From contig CM020618.1 of the NCBI GenBank assembly GCA_009829735.1, forward strand, positions 36,928,894 through 36,992,893: a stretch of DNA of 64,000 nucleotides. The letters are read 5' to 3'. Under the pieces are notes generated by a model. It was not told the DNA's origin. It searched no databases and saw only the letters and a list, made by a program, of their open reading frames with translations. The translations under genes were made by a program, and so were the position numbers. The DNA is from Pyropia yezoensis. Lineage: Eukaryota > Rhodophyta > Bangiophyceae > Bangiales > Bangiaceae. The first letter of the stretch is position 1; every line of letters starts with the position of its first letter. Positions 55,108-64,000 of the stretch are shown piece by piece.

Positions 55108-57477
55108 TCAGTGGGTAGACCCACTGCCCGAGGGAGGCCACTCACGCGTAAGCGCGTGCACCTCCATGTTCCACCGGTCGGCAATCTCACGACGGTCATT
55201 CACACGAGTTACCTCGGTGCATAGCTGGACGAGAGTGCTGCGGCCAGCCTTCACGTCCGCCAGAGCGGACTGGAGGCGGTCCAACACGGCACCAAAGCAA
55301 CGCGCGGACCCAACCAGCGCAGCACCTGGAGGGATATCCCCCGAGCTAACAGAGAGACCCTCCCACATCGCACGGGCAATGAGGGCGTCAACGCCCTCAT
55401 ACCATAGACGGGGACCCCCGTCAGGCATGACAGGGGCGGAAGGTGACACAGGCGCAGCCAGAGGAGCCACAGGAGCCGACACGGCCACCATCGGAGCCGG
55501 TGGCGCCGGATACAAGGCCCGGTAGGACCCTACTGAAGTGGTTCCACCGTAAACCCGGCGGGGCTCCGCCCGACGACGGGACACCTCACGCCCCCCACCC
55601 GCAGAGTCCCACTCTCGGGGACGACGGCCAACCGCCACCGGTATCGGGTTACCGAACCACGGGGCAAGGACCTGAAGAGGGTCATGGATAACCATGGGAA
55701 TACCCAGGTCAGCAACAGCCTCGGTGGATGCCCACCCACGGCAATTGGGCTCACCCGGCTGAGTACGCCGGATACGCAACGAGTGACGAGGCAAGGGGGA
55801 AGCCCCAGCCTGCGGGTCCCTGTACGGGGAAAGGGCCAACACCCCAGCCCAGTTCACGGCATCGTGAACAGCCAGCAGGGCCTCGAACTCCCGGGCCAAC
55901 CCGGTCTTGGCGGCTATCATGTCCACGCCCAACTGCTCGATGTACCGACAGACACCCGTCGGAAGTTGAAACAGGCGCCCCTGCCGGCGGACGGACAGCA
56001 AGAAGGAGGAAGCCTGCCCGAGGGTAACCTCAAGGGTGAAGGTCCCCTGCAACGGGTGGACCGGCCGGGAGGCCAACACACTCCCGAAGTGTCGGAGACA
56101 GGAGCCGGTGTCAAACCGGAAAGCAGGGGCGGGTTCCCACCCCTCCTGCCACAGAGGCGGGCGCACGGCAGTGTACACCGGCGGACGACCGTTACCGGTC
56201 TGCAACGCACACGTTATATCGGTGCGGAACGCATCCGCCATGACACCATGGTTGCGTCGCCAACTCGACGCCAACTTCAACCCCGCCATGGGCGGGTACG
56301 GAGCCGTCAACGTCAGGTACGGGGATACCCCCGGGAAGTACTCAAACCCGGGATACCGGCCGGTATCACCCACCGTCTCCCCAAACGCCACCGGCTCCGC
56401 CGCCGCCGCAACCCCCCGAGCACAAGCCGGGTAGTCAACCTCCCGCGGCAACGCGGGGGAAATCAAGTCGCATATCCCGAAGGCAGAGTCGAGGTAGACC
56501 TCACCCCGCCCCATCCGGGTGCACCGAAGCTGCGCATGCCGGTCGTCCGGCTGGCTCAGGATCCAATGATGTTCCACCCGGACCGCGTTCGGCTGGTTGA
56601 CCAGCCGCACCAACTCCCGCTCCCAACTCGGGTCCACCTTGTCGCGCCGGGAGGTCTCTCCAGGGAGACGCGGCTGGCGGAAGTCCACCCGCATCCGCCC
56701 AGCGGACTCCATCGACTCCTGCACAGTCATGCCTCGAACCCGAGCCACCAAGGCGGACATCGACATGGCGGGTTGACCTGCCGCCAAGGCGACGCCGCCA
56801 CCCAACGGGGCAACCCGGGCAGGACCAGGAAGAATTGGGGGCGCCGGGGGGAGCCCCACCGGCAGATGGGCCGGCACCGGGGGAGCACGGGGCCGAGGAG
56901 GAAGAAGAAGGGCGGGCGCCCGCCCGGAGGAACTCCCGGAGTCCACTGCCATCGGGGTAGATACCTCTTGACCACCAAGCGTCCGCGGCACCGCGGGCAG
57001 AGCATCGCCGCCACCCGCGCCCGACGCGGGCACCACGGGGGCAGCAGGGGTATACTTATCACCCGCCGCTGCGGACACACCAACCGGGCGGGCACCCGCG
57101 CCGTCTTGACCTGCCGTCCCGGCCGGGGTGCAGCCACGACCATCCGACACGCTGGCGACGCCGTCTTGAGGTAGAGCCGCGCCGGCACCGGCGACAGAAG
57201 CCATCCGGGCCGCCGGAGGAGTAGGGGTAGAGGCAGCCGCTACACGCGGTTGCCCGCCACCCGACGGAGCCGTCGTGCCGCTGCACACGGACGACAATCC
57301 TCCCGGCGCACCTTCCGGGGCCACACGAACGGTCACCCGGTCGCCTTCGTCCTCCGACGAGCTCGCCAAGAAGCACTCGGCGGCAGTGGCAGAGACGGGA
57401 ACGTCGTCCACCATCACCTCTTCCTCCTTCTCAAGCAGGAGGTCGTCCTCGCCCCCGGGTACCTGGGGGTCCGACAT
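55108..57477 (-). CDS. ORF C: 789-residue antisense gene of family A1, unknown function
   Basis: Start MSDPQVPGGEDDLL at 57477. It has the same layout as 35354-37780: acidic N-terminus, Gly/Ala/Pro-rich stretch, globular domain (HHWILSQPDDRH; SSWRRNHGVMADAF; FDTGSCLRHFGSVL; HDAVNWAGVLALSPYRD), Arg/Pro linker and C-terminal helical domain from PRLWYEGVDAL. It is open from end to end although the A1 pol beside it is broken. The many substitutions between the two copies are concentrated in the low-complexity parts by eye, while the core is well kept, which suggests past protein-level selection. Function unknown. Confidence 0.75.
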   Translation of the reverse strand: MSDPQVPGGEDDLLLEKEEEVMVDDVPVSATAAECFLASSSEDEGDRVTVRVAPEGAPGGLSSVCSGTTAPSGGGQPRVAAASTPTPPAARMASVAGAGAALPQDGVASVSDGRGCTPAGTAGQDGAGARPVGVSAAAGDKYTPAAPVVPASGAGGGDALPAVPRTLGGQEVSTPMAVDSGSSSGRAPALLLPPRPRAPPVPAHLPVGLPPAPPILPGPARVAPLGGGVALAAGQPAMSMSALVARVRGMTVQESMESAGRMRVDFRQPRLPGETSRRDKVDPSWERELVRLVNQPNAVRVEHHWILSQPDDRHAQLRCTRMGRGEVYLDSAFGICDLISPALPREVDYPACARGVAAAAEPVAFGETVGDTGRYPGFEYFPGVSPYLTLTAPYPPMAGLKLASSWRRNHGVMADAFRTDITCALQTGNGRPPVYTAVRPPLWQEGWEPAPAFRFDTGSCLRHFGSVLASRPVHPLQGTFTLEVTLGQASSFLLSVRRQGRLFQLPTGVCRYIEQLGVDMIAAKTGLAREFEALLAVHDAVNWAGVLALSPYRDPQAGASPLPRHSLRIRRTQPGEPNCRGWASTEAVADLGIPMVIHDPLQVLAPWFGNPIPVAVGRRPREWDSAGGGREVSRRRAEPRRVYGGTTSVGSYRALYPAPPAPMVAVSAPVAPLAAPVSPSAPVMPDGGPRLWYEGVDALIARAMWEGLSVSSGDIPPGAALVGSARCFGAVLDRLQSALADVKAGRSTLVQLCTEVTRVNDRREIADRWNMEVHALTREWPPSGSGSTH

Positions 57478-58053
57478 GGTGGAGCCGGGGTAGCAGGGGC
57501 GCCCCGTGCCAAAAAAGCCGCAGCCGGCTCGACCCGGTACAAGGAACGCTTGCGCGGACGAGCCAGGGAAGCGCGGGCACCCGCGCTTATAACCACACAG
57601 CTCGGCACGAGCGATACGGCAGCGCGGGACGACCCGCGCCAGCCGAGCTACGAGGGCGCTCCACCCAGGCACCTGGATCGGGGCCACGCCCCCTCACACG
57701 GGGTAACGAAAGGGGGTCACCCCCAACCGCCCCCACGCAACGCGGGCAGCCCCCGCCATCCACTCAATCGTCCCGCGAAAGGGGCCCCCTACCACCAGAC
57801 GCCTGGTGGCGGATCCGCTTGCACCACCCCTCGGAAAGGGGGGTCGTGAACAGAAACCCGCATCGGGAATTCAACGGTCCGGAAAACGGATCGTGTGTGT
57901 ACCACACAAAGGGGGGCACCCCCCTCAGACAACCTCGAAAAGGGGTGTCTGTCGCGACGGGGCGCAAAGCCCCACCCGACTGGTAAACGGTCACGCGACC
58001 CGCTTACATTCGGTAACCCGAATGCAACTCGACCCGAAGGACGGGCCGAATCT
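57478..58053 (-). promoter_or_regulatory. GC-rich upstream region of ORF C with TATA-like box
   Basis: No gene. TATAAG on the minus strand at 57586-57591 lies 109-114 bases before the ATG, inside the same GCGCGGG/CCCGCGC hairpin as the copy at 35241. Further inverted repeats follow toward the LTR. Confidence 0.5.
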
Positions 58054-58065
58054 AGGGGGGGGATA
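58054..58065 (+). promoter_or_regulatory. Polypurine tract of family A
   Basis: AGGGGGGGGATA, directly before the LTR. Confidence 0.72.
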
Positions 58066-58428
58066 TGTAGCAATATGGTTGGCCATATTGTGACCCTAGT
58101 ATTAGGGGGGCTACTTCAAACCTTTAACTTTCAATTTGAGAGTTCGTACTGGTCACGGTATCTATAAGTTACGTATGACTAGAGGGACTTGCATCTTGGG
58201 GTGGAGGGTAGTTAGTAGTGTCTCCGAGGGTTTATAACGAGGGGGCCGGCGGCGAATCCACCACCGGCCAAGGTAGAACAACAAACCCCTCCCATTTGGG
58301 CTCCCATCTTGGTCCCGTGGCTTGCGCTCCAAGGACAGCAACCTTGGCCTCCCGGTGACGTTGGTGCCGATCCCCTTTGGTGAGTGTTCCCTGAGAGTGG
58401 ACGTGCGACGGATTCCTATTGTGCTACA
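58066..58428 (+). repeat. Family A LTR (363 bp), shared by an A1 and an A2 element
   Basis: Ends are TGTAGCA/TGCTACA, with the purine tract before and primer-binding site after. Its first ~90 bases mix features of the A1-type LTR (GGTTGGCC, AGTTCGTACTGG) with the A2-type. Confidence 0.92.
58231..58237 (+). promoter_or_regulatory. TATA-like box in LTR
   Basis: TTTATAA, about 165 bases into the LTR. Confidence 0.5.
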
Positions 58429-58429
58429 T

Positions 58430-58447
58430 TGGTGGAGCAGCAGGGGA
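58430..58447 (+). promoter_or_regulatory. Primer-binding site of family A2
   Basis: TGGTGGAGCAGCAGGGGA, one base after the LTR. Leader 58448-58646 shows no gene. Confidence 0.83.
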
Positions 58448-58646
58448 CGGGTTTCCGTCACCCTTGTGGTGACGCCGTCTTCGGCCCTGGCACACGGATA
58501 GGGATCCGGTCCTTTTCTTGTACTCGTGGTGTTGCGACCTGTTCGATTGTGTTGAGTTTTTACCTTTGACTGTGATCTACTGTACTCTCCCCAATCTACC
58601 CCCTCGCTCTCTTATTCGTGGTGATTGTTACGTCGGTTGACTGATT

Positions 58647-60836
58647 GTGACTATGTCTACCCAAGAGACGGGGAACGTTCAAGATGACGGATCGGCGTCG
58701 ACGCCGACCCCGGAGGTGACTACGGGTACCGAGATCGGGAACCTGATCGACATTATTGAGACGCCAATGCTCTCAGGTGCCGGATCGACGTTTGGCACGG
58801 CTCGGACGGCAGGAGGCGGGGGCCCGCCTCAACTGTCGTCGACCGACCTCACTCCGCCGCCTCCTTCACCAGGGGATTCCCTGATGGCATCATTGGCCCG
58901 CATCGAGGCCCGGTTTTCCGGGCTCGACGCCCGTCAAGATCGGACGGAGGACGCAATGGCAGTGTTGATGTCAACACGCCACACGACGGGACCCCGTCGT
59001 GTTCCTCCCACACCAGTACGGTTCGAACCGGCCGGACTACTTTCGGAGTCCACCAGGGTCAACCCCGGTGTTGCTACTCCTGGACAACCCCCGGACACAA
59101 TGGGGTATGGGTCCGACTCGTCGGCAGAGTTGGAACGGAGCCACACGGAGCGATACGCTCGGAGCACCCGAAGCGGACTCCGCGGACACGACCCGGCGGA
59201 TACTTACGCCGGTGGAGAGTCGGATATTGGCGGAGGGGGTACCCTCTCACAGTACCCCCACGACAAAGGAGGCCAGGCAACTCGGGTTCCCGAGGCGCCG
59301 ACGCCTGAAGTACCCTCTTCAGTGGTGGAAGCTATGACCGCGAAAGTAACTGCGAGCCTACTGAAGCGGATGGAGTCCGATGAGTTCGCTCATCAACTGG
59401 CTAAGCGACTGGATATCCAGGACGCCGACACGGAGATCGTCAACGAGCTCTTCCGGCCGGTACTGACTCCCGAACGTTATCGTTTGGAGGACCGCTCTAC
59501 CACCGTATCGGAATCGATGCGTAATACGTCGCATCGGGCGATCCGCTCTATGCAGACCCTTATGAAGGGAGTTCCTATGTTCGGAGGGCCGAACGGACGC
59601 CCGTTGGCAGGCATCGGCTTCTTGACTAGCTTCAAGGCAGCCGCGGACAAGGCCCGCGTTAACGAGGGGCTGGCCCTGGAGATCCTCCCTCTCTTTGTTG
59701 ATGAACGGGTGCGAGGCATTCTTCTCCAGGCATCCCCGATGCCGGGAATGAGGGTCGCGGCCACCCCCATGGATTACCGTGGGATTCTCAAGGAGCTGCT
59801 GAGCAGTTACCTCAGTGAAGACAAGTGCGAGGACCACTACCGGGCCCTGCGCACTGCCACCGCCCAGAGCTGGGAGGATGAAGAGATGTTTGGACGACGG
59901 ATTCAAGAGCTCGACTACGAGCTGGGGAAGCTCCTCGGAGAAGGGGAGCTACGGGCCATCCTGTTCGCAGGAGTACCCAACTACGTGCGGATATCCGCAC
60001 GGGGCGCCAACACGGCACGGACGAACTTCAGTCGACTGATGCATATGTGCAAGTCCCTGGGGGACGCCGACCGGGTTCTACACCCGGAGTGTGCCTTGGC
60101 CCCGATGCCCAATAGTGAGGGAGGCAAACCCAGTCTTACCCCGGTTCCGAGGCAAGAGAAGGTGGAACGTAAGGCCGCACCAGTACTGGTGGCCACCGAA
60201 CATACCCCTATTGTTGAGGATGAACCTCTAGTCGACCAACAGGGCCACCTGTTGCTACCGGCGACGCCGGTGATTGATGAACATGGTACGGTAGCGTACA
60301 TCGCCCCGGCTGGAACCCAGTTCCAGGTCAACGAAGGAACGGGACGGCGCGTCCCGTATGTGCGGACTACGGGGTACTCCCCGGTGACAGGTAACCCTCA
60401 CCAACCCTTGCCAACATGGGCGGTGCGCACGGAGGCACCTCCGCAGATTGCGAGCCGACCCAACCGGTTGGGGGAGTCCATGTTCCGGTTGACCCAAGGA
60501 CCCAAGGCCTACCAGGGAGCAGGCACTCGGGCGCCCGAGGGAGGCAACCGCAGCTACGGGGCTACCCCGATGCGAACTCAAGGAGGGACCGGCACGTCCG
60601 GATGTATGCTGTGTGGGGATCCCCAGCATTGGGTGTCGTCCTGCCCACTCATCCCCGAGGAGTCTCGGCGGGCAGCGGCGCAACGCAAGGCATCCACCGG
60701 GGGGTATCCCGCCAGAGCCCCCGGACCCGCACCGGGTAGGCAGCCAGCTCCAGGTGGAGTACTGGCCGTCGAGGGGGCACCTCCTCAGCCGGATGTCCCG
60801 GCGGACAGCACCCTACCAAGGGCGGGAAACGAGTAA
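58647..60836 (+). CDS. gag: A2 Gag, 729 residues, open
   Basis: Same start, length and parts as the other A2 Gags, with somewhat more substitutions (for example GTEIGNLIDIIET where the others read [13 protein letters not shown]). The capsid-like region and the knuckle [14 protein letters not shown] are kept. It looks whole. Confidence 0.87.
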   Translation: MTMSTQETGNVQDDGSASTPTPEVTTGTEIGNLIDIIETPMLSGAGSTFGTARTAGGGGPPQLSSTDLTPPPPSPGDSLMASLARIEARFSGLDARQDRTEDAMAVLMSTRHTTGPRRVPPTPVRFEPAGLLSESTRVNPGVATPGQPPDTMGYGSDSSAELERSHTERYARSTRSGLRGHDPADTYAGGESDIGGGGTLSQYPHDKGGQATRVPEAPTPEVPSSVVEAMTAKVTASLLKRMESDEFAHQLAKRLDIQDADTEIVNELFRPVLTPERYRLEDRSTTVSESMRNTSHRAIRSMQTLMKGVPMFGGPNGRPLAGIGFLTSFKAAADKARVNEGLALEILPLFVDERVRGILLQASPMPGMRVAATPMDYRGILKELLSSYLSEDKCEDHYRALRTATAQSWEDEEMFGRRIQELDYELGKLLGEGELRAILFAGVPNYVRISARGANTARTNFSRLMHMCKSLGDADRVLHPECALAPMPNSEGGKPSLTPVPRQEKVERKAAPVLVATEHTPIVEDEPLVDQQGHLLLPATPVIDEHGTVAYIAPAGTQFQVNEGTGRRVPYVRTTGYSPVTGNPHQPLPTWAVRTEAPPQIASRPNRLGESMFRLTQGPKAYQGAGTRAPEGGNRSYGATPMRTQGGTGTSGCMLCGDPQHWVSSCPLIPEESRRAAAQRKASTGGYPARAPGPAPGRQPAPGGVLAVEGAPPQPDVPADSTLPRAGNE

Positions 60837-60844
60837 GAGGAAGG

Positions 60845-63800
60845 ATGACCGGGGGGCGCTGGGGTTACCCAAGCAAGCCACCCCGGAGTACCGCGGGGAA
60901 AGCCCCACGGAGAGCGCGGTTGAGCCGACGCCGCATCAACCCCCGGGTACACCTTCCGGCCCCGACGACACGGCGTCAGGGGATTGATGACCAACCACCA
61001 AGGTTGGGAGGAGAGGACGGGATGCCCCGTCAAGTTGAACCAGCCAAGGGCCCTGTCCAGGATGCCCGAGCCACACAGGATATCGGGGTAGGCCACGTGC
61101 TGTTCACCTTGGAGAACTTCAAGGTATCAGCCACACTGGGGGTTGACCCCCAGTCGACACGATCGTACTACCCTGTACTGGATACAGGCGCTGGACCCAA
61201 CCTTATCCGGAAGGATACCCTCCCGGACAAGTGGCTTCCGCGAGTCAGAGTGACTCGGGGACCCACCATCAAGGACGCGAATGGTCGCCTCATTCGTACG
61301 ACCGCAGCGATGTCGCTGCGGGTTACCATCGGGGAACTCACCACGGAAGTCGACTTCCTGGTGTGTGAGACCCTATCGGTGCCCTGCATACTGGGGTGCA
61401 CCTTCATCAACGTTCACGTTGATGCAATCCGGCCAGGCCGGAGGACTGTCGAGCTTCAAGAAGCCGACGGGACGAGGAGAGGACAGACAGCTATCGTCAG
61501 GGACCTGACGCTACAAGGGAGCCACGTTAACGTGGCTGAGGTGTACGCAAGTGTCGAGCCGAAGACACTTCGGTTGGCCAAGCGAACTCGCTTTGAGCCG
61601 TTGCCAGAGACAGTCCTCCCGGTTAACTGTGACCTCGCAGGCATCTGCAGAGTCAAGTCGAACTTGCGGACGTACAAGCGCCATGGGTTGACCATGGCCA
61701 ACGGTCTCATAGACCTCCCAGCAGGAGGGTCGTCCCTCCTAGTGATGGTGAACTATCGCCGTAAGGCAGTCACCCTCCCGAAGGGAACAATCCTCAAGAT
61801 TGCCGAGCTCTACGAAGGAGATATCCTTACCCCTGACAAGGAAGGTCAAGTGGGCCCACTTGAGGTGCTGGCGGTCGCCGAGACCACCGAGCGACAGCAA
61901 CCCGATGACGGGAAGCCTAGTCGACCATCATTACCGGCGGATATTCCGCCGAAGGACCAAGAAGCATTGAAGGCACTGGCCGAGGCTGACCTCGACCACC
62001 TTCCCCCTTCCGTAGTCGAAGGGGTACGACCGATATTAAGAAAGCATGACGTCATGTGGACAGGCGGAGCCCTGGGTACCATTGGGGCAACCCAACATCG
62101 TATTGACCTGGTACCAGGCGCACGCCCCGCCCGGTCACAACCGCATCGAGCGGGACCTATGCAACGAGAGATCGTTGATGGAGAAGTGAAAAGGATGAGT
62201 GAAACGAAGGTGATGCGACCTTCGATGTCGGAGTGGGGTGCCCCAGTCGTTATCGTACCGAAGAAGGATCAAACTCCTCGGTTCTGCATCGATTATCGAC
62301 GCCTCAACTTGGTTACCAAGAAGGACTCCTACCCTTTACCAAGGATGGATGAATGCATCGACTCCCTGGGGGAAGCTACGGTGTTTACCACCATCGACTG
62401 CAATGCCGAATACTGGCAGATCCCGGTGGCGGACCAGGATATCCCCAAGACGGCGTTCGTCTGTCACAGTGGAGTGTACGAGTTCCTAAGGATGCCCTTC
62501 GGGTTGTCCAACGCCCCCGCTACATTCCAGCGGGCTATCGACATTATACTGTCGGGGGTGAAGTGGCGTAACTGCCTAGTGTACCTCGATGACGTCATCG
62601 TCTTCTCGCGTAACATGGATGACCATGTGCAACACGTTGACGAGGTACTCACCCTCTTGAGGAACGCCGGGGTAACCCTGCGTCTGAAGAAGTGCGCCTT
62701 CTTCCAACAGACGGTCGAATATCTGGGCCACCAGATAACCCCTGGTAAACTAGGGGTACTCGAAGCCAATACCCGGGCACTCCGGGATGCCCGGTTCCCT
62801 AACACCCAGACGCAGCTCAAGAGCTTCCTGGGAATGTGCAATGTATACCGACGGTTCGTCAAGGACTTCGCTCGGATAGCTAAACCGTTAGCGGTTCTCA
62901 CGAGCAGTACCTTGCCCAAGGTACTCCAACCCCCTTCGCCTAGCGAAGAGGAGGCATTTGAGTCGCTGAAGCGAGCCCTACTGTCCCCACCCGTCCTTGC
63001 GTTACCGCATAGACGGGGGACCTTCGTCATCGATGTCGATGCATGTGATACACAAGTGGGGTGCACCCTGTTGCAGGGAGAGACGTTGATCGGTACCGAT
63101 AACGTTATCCCGGACCTACGTCCGGTAGGATACTTCAGCCGGACACTCAACCCGGCTGAGCGTAACTATAGTGCCACCGAGCGTGAATGCCTCGGAGTTA
63201 TATGGGCAGTGCAACTGCTCCGTCCATACCTGGAGGGCTCCAGGTTTATCGTGAGGTCCGACCACGAACCCCTACGATGGCTCCTCAACCTTGGTGACAA
63301 GGATTCCGATAGCCATGGGAGGCTAGCCCGATGGAGGCTGAAGGTGGCCGAGCACGACTACCGTACCGTGTATAAGGCTGGGTCAACCCACCATCTCGGA
63401 GACGCATTGTCTCGACTCGACACCCCGGGCGGGGATACCCGCCCGGTGGACGAGGACATCCCGGTGGTACCGGTCTGCATGGTGGGTAACGCTACCCAAG
63501 GTACGGTTGACCATACCATGGCACACTGAGCATGCCCACTAACCCTCGCGGACTTTCGCGAGGCACAAGCCAATGACGACGACTGTAGACGTCATCGCGC
63601 TAACCTCCTGGCCGGTACGGCCGGCATCTTCTCCGAGAACGAAGACGGACTCATATACCGGCGGGCACCCGCCGATGGACGACATCAAGTCGTGGTTCCC
63701 GTGTCCTTACGGCAAGCCGTCATGGAACGAGAACACGAGAACCCCACAGCCGAACACCAGGGGGGTTCACGTATGTTCGCAGCAATGCGAAGGTTCTTCT

Positions 63801-64000
63801 ACTGGCCAGCAATGGCCGTCGACGTGGTCGACCACGTAAGGGGATGCCACCCCTGTGCGCGTAACCGCATGAGTCTACATAGGCAGGCGTCTGCCATGAC
63901 GCTATTCCCACCCGATGGGCCCAACGAGCAAGTCGCTATCGACATACTCGGGCCACTTCCGGTAACGGAAGAAGGGAACAGGTACATCCTGGTCATGTCT
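60845..64000 (+). pseudogene. pol: A2 Pol: protease to integrase core (broken, cut by window edge)
   Basis: It starts [13 protein letters not shown], eight bases after gag. Motifs are [56 protein letters not shown] and the start of integrase. The protease-to-RNase H part is open for almost 900 codons. It has about two breaks in the visible integrase part. Confidence 0.86.

Larger units (their letters stand above)
49583..58065 (+). mobile_element. Family A1: gag 3' part, pol, antisense ORF C, polypurine tract
   Basis: This is the longest A1 piece in the window. It begins at the B joint, runs through Pol and a complete integrase tail, then the antisense ORF C, and ends at the purine tract before the LTR at 58066. 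That LTR is followed by an A2 gag, so subtype changes across one LTR. It has about three breaks in pol; ORF C looks whole. Confidence 0.85.
58066..64000 (+). mobile_element. Family A2 element: LTR, gag, pol, cut by window edge
   Basis: LTR, primer-binding site, leader, whole Gag and Pol into the integrase core are present before the window ends. Gag is uninterrupted across the site where B sits in A1 copies. It has about two breaks in the visible pol. Confidence 0.87.

Noticed and set aside
55684-57174. A 496-codon plus-strand ORF opposite ORF C
   Set aside because: It is Arg/Pro/Gly-rich, lacks motifs and mirrors ORF C codons; it looks like an antisense shadow, not a gene.
1-64000. Host genes, tRNA or rRNA genes
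   Set aside because: None found; all stretches outside ORFs are LTRs, leaders, convergent spacers, ORF C upstream regions or gaps.

Overview
The window is a pile of LTR retrotransposons with no recognisable host gene. The DNA is clearly GC-rich. Everything that can be read belongs to Ty3/gypsy elements with chromodomain-type integrase tails (chromoviruses), which points to a nuclear eukaryotic genome with a heavy retroelement load. The host lineage (alga, oomycete, fungus or plant) cannot be named from this sequence. Two 500-base runs of N (27805-28304 and 46764-47263) are scaffold gaps.

There are two families. Family A has ~363-bp LTRs (TGTAGCAATATGG... to ...TGTGCTACA), a ~729-residue Gag with one CCHC knuckle, a separate Pol (PR-RT-RNase H-IN-chromodomain), and an antisense gene, here called ORF C, between integrase and 3' LTR. 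It occurs as two subtypes, A1 and A2. Family B has ~574-bp LTRs (TGTAGCATCCCTGG...), a 586-residue Gag with an arginine/serine tract and one CCHC knuckle, a Pol ending in a chromodomain, and its own antisense ORF (ORF D) in the same position. A and B share an 18-nt primer-binding site.

Layout: 1-6073 A1 gag 3' part, pol and end of ORF C (minus strand); 6074-15157 family B, circularly permuted around one LTR (minus); 15158-17049 A1 LTR and gag 5' part (minus); 17050-17641 inverted A1 gag fragment (plus); 17642-23996 B (plus); 23997-27804 A1 (plus); gap; 28305-34763 A2 (minus); 34764-38719 tail of a second A2 with ORF C, sharing the LTR (minus); 38720-42219 B (plus), interrupted by A2 at 42220-46763; gap; 47264-49582 B continued; 49583-58065 A1 with ORF C; 58066-64000 A2 (plus), sharing its LTR with the A1 before it. 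Positions 2265-12428 and 17642-27804 form a near-identical inverted repeat with 10.16-kb arms.

Most copies are broken fossils, but three A2 gags, one B gag and two copies of ORF C are open from end to end, and copies differ little, so activity was recent. The least ordinary signals are: a very high density of short, near-perfect inverted repeats throughout family A coding DNA; antisense genes in both families, with a TATA-like element upstream of ORF C; and a base-precise reciprocal fusion of A1 and B that looks like the joining of two one-LTR circles. All function calls come from motifs read by eye; no database search was possible.
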